A stretch of 64,000 nucleotides of DNA from Algivirga pacifica (GTDB taxonomy: Bacteria; Bacteroidota; Bacteroidia; Cytophagales; Flammeovirgaceae), in the NCBI RefSeq assembly GCF_039543525.1, contig NZ_BAABJX010000005.1:1-64000 (forward strand), in the 5' to 3' direction. A program made the translations under genes and the position numbers. Under the pieces are notes generated by a model. That model had not been told where the DNA came from. It saw only the letters and a program-made list of their open reading frames with translations, and did no database searches. Positions 9,339-17,550 of the stretch are shown here, piece by piece (position 1 is the stretch's first letter; each line of letters starts with the position of its first letter).

Positions 9339-10259
9339 ATGTCAGACAAGAAAACACTTAAAAAACGAACTTCTTTAGGGAAAGGCTTAGGGGCTTTACT
9401 TGGGGATACACCTCCTCAAGGTGCGTCAACAGCAGGAAGTACATCCCGTAAAGAGGAAACTTTGAATGAAATTCTGGTAAGTGCAGTAGAGACAAACCCC
9501 TACCAACCTCGTTTGGAGTTTGATCAGGAGGCACTGAAGGAGTTGTCTGACTCTATTAGGGTACAAGGGATTATTCAGCCTATTACGGTGCGTAAGATGG
9601 CAGATAACCATTATCAGTTGATCTCAGGGGAACGTCGTTTGCAAGCCTCTAAGTTGGCAGGCCTGGAGCGTATTCCTGCATATATACGTACAGCTACGGA
9701 TGTGCAAATGCTTGAAATGGCATTGATTGAGAACATCCAAAGGGAAGACCTAAATCCTGTAGAGGTAGCACTCAGTTATCAGCGATTGATTTCAGAATGC
9801 GAACTTAAACAAGAGGAACTAGGAGATCGTGTAGGTAAAAAGCGTTCAACGGTTACCAACTATCTTCGTTTGTTAAAACTCCCTCCTCAAATACAAGACG
9901 GATTAAAGCATAAGGAAATCTCTATGGGACATGCGAGAGCCCTGGTGAATGTAGAGAATATTGACGTGCAGTTGGCTATTTTCGAGAAGATCGTCAAGGA
10001 TCAATTATCTGTTCGAAAGACAGAAGCGATGGTCAGAGATATCATTCAAGGAAAAGGAGTGGCGACGGAAAAGAAAGAGGCTTCGGAGAAGCGAAAGGCC
10101 TTGAGCTATGAGTTGAGCAAGCTGCAACATAGTCTCTCGTCTCATTTTGGAGCCCAAGTAAAAATCAATTCAGCAGATGATGATAAGGGAGAAATCAAGA
10201 TTCCTTTCCACTCAGTAGAAGATTTGAACCGTATTTTGGAGCTTCTGAAATACGAATAA
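9339..10259 (+). CDS. parB: Chromosome partitioning protein ParB (Spo0J)
   Basis: 306 residues. The lysine-rich start KGLGALLGD is typical of ParB. The ParB/Srx CTPase domain contains NPYQPR (53-58) and GERR (97-100), followed by ENIQREDLNP and a helix-turn-helix (about 160-185), with a C-terminal dimerisation segment. ParB binds parS sites and spreads as a CTP-dependent clamp. I did not find a clear parS (TGTTTCACGTGAAACA) in the window. Confidence 0.96.
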   Translation: MSDKKTLKKRTSLGKGLGALLGDTPPQGASTAGSTSRKEETLNEILVSAVETNPYQPRLEFDQEALKELSDSIRVQGIIQPITVRKMADNHYQLISGERRLQASKLAGLERIPAYIRTATDVQMLEMALIENIQREDLNPVEVALSYQRLISECELKQEELGDRVGKKRSTVTNYLRLLKLPPQIQDGLKHKEISMGHARALVNVENIDVQLAIFEKIVKDQLSVRKTEAMVRDIIQGKGVATEKKEASEKRKALSYELSKLQHSLSSHFGAQVKINSADDDKGEIKIPFHSVEDLNRILELLKYE

Positions 10260-10307
10260 GCGAGTGAATTGTACAACCTACCTACTCCCAAGATACTGTA
10301 GCAATTT

Positions 10308-10952
10308 ATGATAAAAAAAAATGGGTCATACAGTAAGTACTTATTGCTGTTTTCAGTACTCTTGCTTTCATTAGCCTTTACGTCTACACTTTATGCGCAA
10401 GAAGAAACTTATGAGTTAAAGCGCACAAAAGTCGGTAAGACTAAATTCAAGAAGAAAAAAATGGAGAAGCCCCAAAAAGAACGTTTTTTGGAGCCAACCC
10501 GTAGGGCTTTTGCCTCGGCAATATTGCCGGGATTAGGCCAAATACAGAATCGTAAATACTGGAAGGTCCCAATTATTTATGGTGGATTTTCTGTGTTTAG
10601 TTATTTGATCAGGGAGAACCATGTGCGTTATATAGAATTTCGTAACTATGCCCTTTATTCCGGTGACAATAACCCTCATAATGATGCCCTTATTCCAGAG
10701 GACTTTCAATCCGTAAGTAATAGTAATTTCAATCGATTTAAGGACAATTATCGTAGAGATCGAGATTTTATGATTATCCTAACGATTGCCTGGTATGGAT
10801 TGAACTGTGTGGATGCCGCAGTAGATGCTCATATGAAGGCTTTTGATGTCTCTGAAGACCTTTCGGGAGTGATAAAACCTAAGTTATTACAAACAGATCG
10901 AATGAGAAGCCCGGTACTAGGACTATCATTAGCATTGAACTTGAAGAAATAA
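10308..10952 (+). CDS. DUF5683 domain membrane protein
   Basis: 214 residues with an N-terminal signal/anchor (about 13-30) and a conserved segment LPGLGQIQNRKYWK followed by a hydrophobic stretch. This matches the DUF5683 family, which in Bacteroidota commonly sits between parB and dapB as here. Function is unknown. It starts 48 bases after parB, so it is likely in the parAB transcript. A terminator follows at 11008. Confidence 0.85.
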   Translation: MIKKNGSYSKYLLLFSVLLLSLAFTSTLYAQEETYELKRTKVGKTKFKKKKMEKPQKERFLEPTRRAFASAILPGLGQIQNRKYWKVPIIYGGFSVFSYLIRENHVRYIEFRNYALYSGDNNPHNDALIPEDFQSVSNSNFNRFKDNYRRDRDFMIILTIAWYGLNCVDAAVDAHMKAFDVSEDLSGVIKPKLLQTDRMRSPVLGLSLALNLKK

Positions 10953-11007
10953 AGGAGACTTGTTGTATTTTAAGTATAAAGCGCTTTCTGCGTTATAATT
11001 ATTGAAT

Positions 11008-11035
11008 GGTTTGGGGATGGCTCCAAACCTTTTTT
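11008..11035 (+). terminator. Intrinsic terminator after the parAB-DUF5683 run
   Basis: GGTTTGG and CCAAACC form a 7-bp stem with an 8-base loop, followed by six Ts. It lies 47 bases upstream of dapB and separates the two transcripts. Confidence 0.85.
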
Positions 11036-11081
11036 ATTTTACCTTTCAAAATAAAAAGTTATACCCCAAACTGATAAAACA

Positions 11082-11804
11082 ATGAAAGTATTATTGATAG
11101 GCTATGGCAAAATGGGAAGAACCATTGAGCAAATCTTGTTGGACAGAGGACATACGATCGCTGGTATAGTAGATCAAAGTACCAAAGATAAGATTACAGA
11201 TTTTACGGCAGAACATGTGGATGTAGCCATAGAGTTTACTCAGCCTACAGCTGCTTATGAGAATATTACCACAGCATTAAAGCAAGGCCTTCGTGTCGTG
11301 AGTGGAACAACAGGTTGGTTAGATCGAAGAGCTGAAGTAGAAGCCTTGGCTTCTGAAGGTGAAGCTGCATTCTTTTATGCTTCTAACTTTAGTTTAGGGG
11401 TGAATATCTTCTTTGCGCTTAATAAAAAATTAGCGGCTATGATGAATCCGCATCCACAGTATACCGTAAGTATGGAAGAAATTCACCATACAGAAAAACT
11501 GGATGAGCCTAGTGGCACGGCGATTACGCTGGCAGAAGGAGTGATCGAAGAAATGAATAATATCAAGGGGTGGTACCTTTCCGGAGGAGAAGGTAAAAAA
11601 GGAGAGTATGTTCCCATCAAGGCCTTAAGAGAACCTGAAGTACCGGGCACGCATTCGATTACTTATGAGTCTGAAATGGATAGTATTGAGATCAAGCATA
11701 CGGCACATACTCGTAAGTCTTTTGCCTTAGGAGCTGTAGTGGCGGCAGAGTGGTTGAATGGTAAGCGTGGGGTTTACGGTATGCAGGATATGCTGGAGCT
11801 TTAA
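11082..11804 (+). CDS. dapB: 4-hydroxy-tetrahydrodipicolinate reductase
   Basis: 240 residues. The N-terminal Rossmann motif GYGKMG (8-13) binds NAD(P)H, and the conserved substrate-binding segment EIHHTEKLDEPSGTA carries the catalytic HH and K. The enzyme acts in the diaminopimelate/lysine pathway that supplies peptidoglycan. Length fits the short bacteroidotal type. In relatives lepB often follows; here a heptamer repeat and a convergent acetyltransferase gene follow instead. Confidence 0.95.
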   Translation: MKVLLIGYGKMGRTIEQILLDRGHTIAGIVDQSTKDKITDFTAEHVDVAIEFTQPTAAYENITTALKQGLRVVSGTTGWLDRRAEVEALASEGEAAFFYASNFSLGVNIFFALNKKLAAMMNPHPQYTVSMEEIHHTEKLDEPSGTAITLAEGVIEEMNNIKGWYLSGGEGKKGEYVPIKALREPEVPGTHSITYESEMDSIEIKHTAHTRKSFALGAVVAAEWLNGKRGVYGMQDMLEL

Positions 11805-11811
11805 TTTTTAA

Positions 11812-11946
11812 TGAAGAATGAAGAATGAAAAATTAGGAATATATGAGGTAGAACTTGAATCATGTAAATAAGACGACTAATTTCATTCTTCATTCTTCAT
11901 TCTTCATTCTTCATTCTTCATTCTTCATTCTTCATTCTTCATTCTT
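11812..11946. repeat. Heptamer repeat stem: AATGAAG arm and CATTCTT x9
   Basis: The left arm has two to three copies of AATGAAG directly after the dapB stop codon. The right arm has nine perfect copies of CATTCTT (11884-11946), ending at the stop codon of the convergent acetyltransferase gene. The arms are reverse complements, so an A/T-rich bidirectional terminator stem can form. Confidence 0.9.
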
Positions 11947-11949
11947 CAC

Positions 11950-12603
11950 TCAAACGAGCTTGTACGTATCCAACAGCTCCTGAAATCGTTCAAAGTACAA
12001 TCCCACATGATAGCCATCGGCCAAGCTGTGGTGTATCTCTACAGAAAGAGGCATTTTGAGACGATCCCCTTCCTTAAAATACTTTCCAAAAACGATCTTG
12101 GGTACAGAGTCTCCTATCTTATAGGCACGGGCATGGTTAAATCCTGTAAAAGAAATCCACGGAATCGTAGAGTAGTGTAAACACGGATTGATGCCGTCTT
12201 GTGTTAGACCTTCTGTAGGGAGGAGCTCGTTGATTTGACTATATTTTTCAATAGAAGCTTTGCCTTCCCTTTCAAAATCCAAGTAGTTATCCCTCAAATA
12301 GAAGTAGGCAAAACGAAAGGTGTTGTCTTCTGCAAGAATAGTACTGCCTCCAAAAGTTTCCTCTACCTCATACACTTCATCATCTTTGATTCGGTAACGG
12401 AATTCTTTGATTTCATTGGCCGCCTTTAAGGAAAGGTATAGAGAGGCTAGAAAAAAAGAGTGTTGATGCTCTTTGGTTTGCTGAACCAGATGAGTCACAT
12501 CCACATTTGCCGTAATCCCAAAAAAAGGGTTGTCACATCCTTTGAAAAACTCGTAATGCATGCGACGCTCCCATCGCTGCATGTCGATTTTTGTTGCTTT
12601 CAT
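11950..12603 (-). CDS. CatA-like O-acetyltransferase
   Basis: 217 residues of the chloramphenicol acetyltransferase fold, similar in length to type A CATs. The catalytic histidine motif HHSLADG lies near residues 190-196, and the N-terminal segment WxRxxHYEFF is typical. Family members transfer acetyl from acetyl-CoA to a hydroxyl. Whether this one modifies chloramphenicol or another alcohol cannot be told from sequence; no resistance or mobile gene is nearby, so a housekeeping homologue is as likely. Confidence 0.9.
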   Translation of the reverse strand: MKATKIDMQRWERRMHYEFFKGCDNPFFGITANVDVTHLVQQTKEHQHSFFLASLYLSLKAANEIKEFRYRIKDDEVYEVEETFGGSTILAEDNTFRFAYFYLRDNYLDFEREGKASIEKYSQINELLPTEGLTQDGINPCLHYSTIPWISFTGFNHARAYKIGDSVPKIVFGKYFKEGDRLKMPLSVEIHHSLADGYHVGLYFERFQELLDTYKLV

Positions 12604-12649
12604 TTTACTATAGCTGCTTGATTAATGTCTGCCCAAAGGTAATGAAATT

Positions 12650-12925
12650 GTTTATGATGTTTAATAGAGCTTCGCTCGTTCATGATGTTTAGTTGTTGAA
12701 TCGTTGATTCGAGTTGATAAGCTGTATGAATATGAATGTATATAATTAAGTTTGAATAAATAACCGTCATATTACTAAACAAGCGGCGTAAGTCGCCTCA
12801 ACTGTTGATTGATGTATATTGATACTCATACAACACCTCAATTCGAATCAATGAGTAGCCTAAGCTGTTTCAGTAGTTCAACATCTAAACATCATGAACG
12901 AGCGAAGCTCACCTAAACATTATGA
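12650..12925. repeat. Composite palindromic repeat region
   Basis: The stretch between the acetyltransferase and nuclease-like genes holds no gene. Outer arms (GAGCTTCGCTCGTTCATGATG and its reverse complement near 12885-12910) enclose a family B end (TTAAGTTTGAATAAATAACC at 12746) and a degenerate mini-hairpin module GCGGC-GTAA-GTCGC with CTCAAC. It appears to be one repeat inserted in another. Confidence 0.75.
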
Positions 12926-12929
12926 ACAA

Positions 12930-13979
12930 CTATCTTCTGACTACCTTTCTTGCTTGAACGCTTTTTTGATGATGCTTGTGTTGATATTCGGCAATCCATA
13001 CAAGTCCTACCAATAAGATCATTTGTATAGGTAAGGCTGATAGGGCAGGTTGCAGGTAGATCCATGTTTGGTGTGACATGTCACTGTAATGTTGCCAGTT
13101 CCACCAGGCACCACGGAACTCGGAGCCTACAAACCATACAGGAATGTAGAGCATAGTTGATAATAGTACCCATGTTGTTTTGCCGGGTTTTACGGCTAAT
13201 GGAATGAAGTTGAGTTGCATGGCTAGTAATATCGTACTTCCGGCAGCCATAAAGTTGATGATATTGTAGATCCATCGAAAATCAATGCCGTATTTAGGCC
13301 AATAGCTTTTTGTGAGTTGGTAAAACTCAGGGAAGTGCATCACTGACATCTTACTGTAGATCGTAAGGAAGAGTACAAAAAGTAATGCATAAGAAAAAGC
13401 TTGCAAGAATAGCGGTTGCTGAAACAGTCGTTTAAGAGGGGCTGTTTTTCCTGGGGTAGTGCGGAATAGCTTTCGTGTTTGCTTTTTTACCTTAAACTTC
13501 AGGGAAGTGTCTTCTTGATAAGCGGGGATGTTAGACAGTTGGTTTTGCTTTCTTTCACCGATTGCATGCGGCCATACTTCGTAGTAGGCGTTGTTGTGTC
13601 CATCGGTCGTCCATACATATTTAGCCAAGGTGGCTGAAGCATAAGAGAATCCTTGCTCAATAGCCTCCTCAAATACCTGAGCTGAGACTCCTTGTTTTTT
13701 GCATTCCACAATAATAAAAGGAGATTGACAGGCATCATCTGAGTAGACCACAATATCCGCTTCTTTACTGGCAGAGCCCATTTTAACCAGCTGGCATACT
13801 TTAATACGTTCTACAGGATAATTATAATCATAAATCAAGGACAAAAAAGTATTCAACTGTACCCTTTCCTCTGGATTGTTAAGGGATCGGGTTTTCTGAG
13901 CATCCAGATAGGTGATGCTGTTTTCCCTGCGGTTAAGGTAGATAATACGGTCTTTGATGGCCTTTTGTTGATATCCCAT
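12930..13979 (-). CDS. HsdR-N-like nuclease domain fused to a four-helix membrane domain
   Basis: 349 residues. Residues 1-140 resemble the N-terminal domain of type I restriction enzyme R subunits, a PD-(D/E)xK fold. The expected acidic residue E38, D75 in EADIVVY and the pair E92-x-K94 in IVECKK are present. A basic linker (about 160-185) follows. The C-terminal part has four hydrophobic segments at about 188-208, 238-258, 269-286 and 308-330, ending in a basic tail. There is no helicase domain and no hsdM or hsdS nearby. The N-terminal domain would be cytoplasmic, tethered to the inner membrane. Function is unknown; a defence or DNA-uptake role is speculation. Confidence 0.7.
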   Translation of the reverse strand: MGYQQKAIKDRIIYLNRRENSITYLDAQKTRSLNNPEERVQLNTFLSLIYDYNYPVERIKVCQLVKMGSASKEADIVVYSDDACQSPFIIVECKKQGVSAQVFEEAIEQGFSYASATLAKYVWTTDGHNNAYYEVWPHAIGERKQNQLSNIPAYQEDTSLKFKVKKQTRKLFRTTPGKTAPLKRLFQQPLFLQAFSYALLFVLFLTIYSKMSVMHFPEFYQLTKSYWPKYGIDFRWIYNIINFMAAGSTILLAMQLNFIPLAVKPGKTTWVLLSTMLYIPVWFVGSEFRGAWWNWQHYSDMSHQTWIYLQPALSALPIQMILLVGLVWIAEYQHKHHQKSVQARKVVRR

Positions 13980-14069
13980 GATTCAAGCTTCTTTGGTAGA
14001 TTGTTTATCTAATAGACATTGAAGGGTTAAAAATAATAGTTTTTGATCAAAAAAAAGACGAAAAGTCAA

Positions 14070-14187
14070 TATAATGAAGAATGAATAATCAAGAATTATT
14101 AATAAGGAATGTATAATTATTAGTCGAGTGGTTTTTCATTATTAAAGCCAAGATGTAATTTCATTCTTCATTCTTCATTCTTCATTA
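14070..14187. repeat. Heptamer repeat pair AATGAAG / CATTCTT
   Basis: AATGAAGAATGAA near 14073-14085 and three copies of CATTCTT at 14162-14182 face each other as reverse complements. The right arm ends just before the stop codon of the phospholipase-like gene. Confidence 0.8.
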
Positions 14188-14194
14188 AAAACTC

Positions 14195-15124
14195 TCAATG
14201 TTCATGCTGTCTCCCCACTTCAAAACTGACGGAGTCCATTAAAGCCTCTAAGGTGCTTGCTGGATGGATTACCAAGGGAGTGAGTGAGGGACTTCCTGCA
14301 TTGACCCAACAGGTATACCAAAGACTGCTGATACATTGCACAGCACAACGTAGTCTTCGACTGACTTGCCCCTGTAGTAGCTGATGATATTGGGCCGCAT
14401 ACTTTTTGGAATACCCATGAGTGTTGATGCCATTTCTATTATAAAAGCCATACTTCCGATGTTCACCTATTTCTTTGGTAGCTTCTTTTTCTAATTGAAA
14501 TACGGAGTCCAGGCATTGGTGTGATTCGATAATGGTATTCCAAGCAAGACTGTCAATATCATTAACGTAGTAAGCCTGTGGTAGGAACAGATCATATTCT
14601 TCAAGAAATAATTCAGGTAATCGGCTTTCCCATAAACCATGAATGCCTGTTTGCTTGGTGAGTTGACCATTATAATTGGAGGTGGTATGTAAAGGAACGT
14701 GTATGTCGGACAGATAATGGCCGAGTTCAGCAGAGTATTTAATGATGAGTTCATATTTTTTTTCACGGAACGCCCAAGTGAGCTTGTGACACATATCCGA
14801 AATGTTCCAGGGAGCAATGCCCTGAGTACTATCTTTACTTACATATAAGCAGGCAGGGTAACTCTGGGCTATTTCAGGGTATTGGTCCAAGTCTATATAA
14901 TGTCTGATGTCTTCTCCTTCGATCACATATCTTCTTTGGTCTGGTAAGACCGAAAGTTTGAGGAGTGCTTCTAAGTTATGTTTATAAAAAGGGAACAACC
15001 CTTCTGGAAGTAGAAAAATTGCATGCTTATTGATCTCTTTATGGGCAAAGAACCCCCAAGTTCCTGATGAACAAAGAGGAATACACCCCAAAATAAGTCC
15101 TACGATGAGTAGTCTACAGGTCAT
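14195..15124 (-). CDS. Zinc-dependent phospholipase C / S1-P1 nuclease family protein
   Basis: 309 residues with a signal peptide (cleavage near residue 21). The mature N-terminus WGFFAHKEIN puts a tryptophan and H28 in position to bind zinc, as in the phospholipase C/P1 nuclease fold. Further likely ligands are H75 (RHYIDLD), H136, D140, H142 and H146 in GHYLSDIHVPLH, and H162 in GIHGLWE. The protein is likely periplasmic or secreted and hydrolyses phosphodiester bonds; lipid versus nucleic-acid substrate cannot be decided. It diverges from the ECF sigma gene. Confidence 0.85.
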   Translation of the reverse strand: MTCRLLIVGLILGCIPLCSSGTWGFFAHKEINKHAIFLLPEGLFPFYKHNLEALLKLSVLPDQRRYVIEGEDIRHYIDLDQYPEIAQSYPACLYVSKDSTQGIAPWNISDMCHKLTWAFREKKYELIIKYSAELGHYLSDIHVPLHTTSNYNGQLTKQTGIHGLWESRLPELFLEEYDLFLPQAYYVNDIDSLAWNTIIESHQCLDSVFQLEKEATKEIGEHRKYGFYNRNGINTHGYSKKYAAQYHQLLQGQVSRRLRCAVQCISSLWYTCWVNAGSPSLTPLVIHPASTLEALMDSVSFEVGRQHEH

Positions 15125-15446
15125 TTGTTTAATCTTTTATTGAACTTGTTTAAACATTAAAAGGGCTTTTGTTGAACAGAAATAGAGCAATTGCCTATAA
15201 GGATATCCTATACCACTATAAGTGTTCCTTATATAGTGTTCCTATAGTGATATACTTATGGGTGGTTAATTAATTGATTATCAGTTATTTAAATGTATTT
15301 TACATGTAAATATAGTATTTGTATATTATTTAAGTGATGTATGTTTTCGTGTATTGTAATTAGCTTTTTTGTTTAATGTTTATTAGATTTGTTTAAACAA
15401 AAGATAAAAGGAGTTATTTTAAACACTTAGTAAGACACTTGGAACG
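15125..15446. other. Divergent intergenic region with twin TGTTTAAACA palindromes
   Basis: The 322-base gap between two divergent genes has no coding sequence. TGTTTAAACA occurs at 15147-15156, and the longer perfect palindrome TTTGTTTAAACAAA at 15388-15401. A -7-like box TAGATTTG at 15384-15391 overlaps the second palindrome and would serve the sigma gene. Around 15207-15264 AGTGTTCC occurs twice among TATAGTG words. The palindromes may be operators. Confidence 0.4.
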
Positions 15447-15965
15447 ATGACAGCTTTAGAATTCACTTACGCATTAGATCAGGTATCACCAACCTTAAGG
15501 CCTTTTGCCTTAAAATTGACAAAAGATCACGAAGACGCGAACGACTTGGTACAGGAAACCATGTTGAAGGCCTTCACTAATAGAGAGAAGTTCTCAGAAG
15601 GTACTAACCTGAAAGCCTGGTTGTATACCATTATGAAAAATACCTTTATTACCAACTACCAGCGTTTGGTAAGAAGAAACACATTTATTGACACGACAGA
15701 CAATTACCACTTCCTGAACTCGTCTTCAGATCACGTGACCTATAATAATGCTTATACGGATTTTGCGATGGAAGACATCTATGCAGCAATTGATAAGTTG
15801 CAAGAGGTGTATAGAGAGCCATTTATGCTACATTATAAAGGCTTTAAATACCATGAAATCGCAGAGCGTTTGAAAGTACCAATTGGAACGGTGAAAAACA
15901 GAATTCACATCGCTCGTAAGGAGCTGAAGTCACTATTGAAAGTGTATGCTCCCGCTGAAGCATAG
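15447..15965 (+). CDS. ECF-family RNA polymerase sigma factor
   Basis: 172 residues with sigma region 2 (DANDLVQETMLKAF near 31-44, then WLYTIMKN) and region 4 (YREPFMLHYKGFKYHEIAERL then GTVKNRIHIARK). The size and the two-region build mark an extracytoplasmic-function sigma factor. No anti-sigma gene is adjacent, so its control is not visible here. A TTTGTTTAAACAAA palindrome upstream could be an operator. Confidence 0.93.
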   Translation: MTALEFTYALDQVSPTLRPFALKLTKDHEDANDLVQETMLKAFTNREKFSEGTNLKAWLYTIMKNTFITNYQRLVRRNTFIDTTDNYHFLNSSSDHVTYNNAYTDFAMEDIYAAIDKLQEVYREPFMLHYKGFKYHEIAERLKVPIGTVKNRIHIARKELKSLLKVYAPAEA

Positions 15966-16011
15966 GTCTTCTGTTCCATTTAATCTTTTGAAGTGTTTTG
16001 ACCTTTAAATG

Positions 16012-16086
16012 GTGAAACAGTCTTTGTTTCACTTATGTATAAGGTTATATATAGAGATGCAGGCAAATTTTGCCTGCATTTTTTTT
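16012..16086 (+). terminator. Tandem hairpins ending in an intrinsic terminator
   Basis: A first hairpin (GTGAAACA, 5-base loop, TGTTTCAC) is followed by ATGCAGGCA / TGCCTGCAT at 16057-16079 and a run of nine Ts. The second is a strong intrinsic terminator for the sigma gene. Confidence 0.85.
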
Positions 16087-16172
16087 GTTTATCGTGTAGA
16101 TTCTGCTTTAACCATTATTTTTGCCCATAATAAATTGATACACGCTTAATATATAGCAGTAAACGACGGCCT

Positions 16173-17438
16173 ATGGCATTTTTGATTGGCAAATGGAGTT
16201 ATGCACTGGGGATCATCATGTACCGGTGGGTTTTGGGAATTATATCCCCTTTTCACAAAAAGGCAAAGTTATTTGTGAAAGGGCGTAAAGGGCAGATTAC
16301 CGCACTGGAATCCTTTTTCCAAGGGAATAAACAGAGAGTGGTGTGGGTGCATTGTGCTTCCTTGGGAGAGTTTGAACAAGGGAGACCGATCATAGAAGCT
16401 TTGAAGCAACAAGCCCCTGATATAAAAATCTTACTGACTTTTTACTCCCCTAGTGGGTATGAGGTACGCAAAGATTACCCTTATGCTGATTATTGCACTT
16501 ATATGCCTTTGGATACTCCGTCCAATGCCAGGGAATTTATAGAAGTGGTAAATCCCTCCTTGGCCATTTTTGTGAAGTATGAGTTTTGGTATTACCATTT
16601 AAGGGAGTTGAAAGAGAGGGAAATTCCTGTGTTTTCAGTTTCTTCTATTTTTAGGCAGGACCAAGTATACTTCAAGCCTCATGCCTTGTTTTATAGAAAG
16701 ACCTTGGAACTGATATCTCATTTTTATGTACAGGACAAGACCTCAGGTGCATTACTTTCCTCTATAGGAATTGATCGATGGGATGTGGCGGGAGATTCTC
16801 GTTTTGATAGGGTTATAGAACTCGTCGAGCAACGTAAAGATATTCCGATTGTACAGAAGTTCACACAGCAGACCTTCACATTGGTGATTGGAAGCAGTTG
16901 GACGAAAGATTTGAAGCATATAGCTCCCCTTCTTAATGCCTGGGAAGAACCGTTAAAGTTAATTATTGCCCCTCATGAAATAGAAGAGCGTAGTTTGCAG
17001 GAAACAGAAGCATTTTTTCCGGATAAGCAAATTATACGTTTTTCGGCAATGAATGAAGGGGCTGACTGGAGAGGGGCTGATATTTTATTGATTGATAATA
17101 TTGGAATGTTGACCTCCTTGTATCAGTATGGGTCTTTAGCGTATATAGGAGGAGCTTTTGGTAAAGGATTACATAATATACTGGAAGCAGCCACTTATGG
17201 TATTCCAGTGATCTTCGGGCCAAAGTATGATAAATTTAACGAAGCTAAGGAGATTATCGCTAGCAAGGGGGGATTTTCGATTGATGGGGAGGAAGCATTT
17301 GAGAAAATATTTGTGGCATTATATCATGACGAGATCAAACGCCTTAGGGCAGGAAAGCAAGCGGAGATGTATGTGCAGTCCAAGGTAGGAGCTACGGAAA
17401 AAGTATTGGAGGCCATCCAACTCAGAAAAATTCAATAG
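16173..17438 (+). CDS. waaA: 3-deoxy-D-manno-octulosonic acid transferase (Kdo transferase)
   Basis: 421 residues of glycosyltransferase family 30. An N-terminal hydrophobic anchor is followed by the conserved HCASLGEFEQGRP segment (about 55-67), then KYEFWY, a GSSW loop and the nucleotide-sugar-binding C-terminal half with FGKGLHNILEAA. The enzyme adds Kdo to lipid A precursor at the inner membrane, so the cell makes lipopolysaccharide. Length is normal. rsgA follows on the same strand after 112 bases. Confidence 0.95.
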   Translation: MAFLIGKWSYALGIIMYRWVLGIISPFHKKAKLFVKGRKGQITALESFFQGNKQRVVWVHCASLGEFEQGRPIIEALKQQAPDIKILLTFYSPSGYEVRKDYPYADYCTYMPLDTPSNAREFIEVVNPSLAIFVKYEFWYYHLRELKEREIPVFSVSSIFRQDQVYFKPHALFYRKTLELISHFYVQDKTSGALLSSIGIDRWDVAGDSRFDRVIELVEQRKDIPIVQKFTQQTFTLVIGSSWTKDLKHIAPLLNAWEEPLKLIIAPHEIEERSLQETEAFFPDKQIIRFSAMNEGADWRGADILLIDNIGMLTSLYQYGSLAYIGGAFGKGLHNILEAATYGIPVIFGPKYDKFNEAKEIIASKGGFSIDGEEAFEKIFVALYHDEIKRLRAGKQAEMYVQSKVGATEKVLEAIQLRKIQ

Positions 17439-17550
17439 ATTGCAGGATTGCATTAATATTTGGAACAGTAATTGTATTTGAAATAAAATAAGGATATTCA
17501 TTGTTATTCCATGATTATGGAGATAATGAATTATTCTATTAAATAAGCTT

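Noticed and set aside
11950..12603. Acquired chloramphenicol resistance gene
   Set aside because: The family match is clear but there is no mobile element or resistance gene nearby, and sequence alone does not show drug specificity.
16012..16034. GTGAAACA and TGTTTCAC near each other, like parS halves
   Set aside because: The halves are in the wrong order and spaced by five bases (parS is TGTTTCACGTGAAACA). They fit a small hairpin before the sigma-gene terminator.
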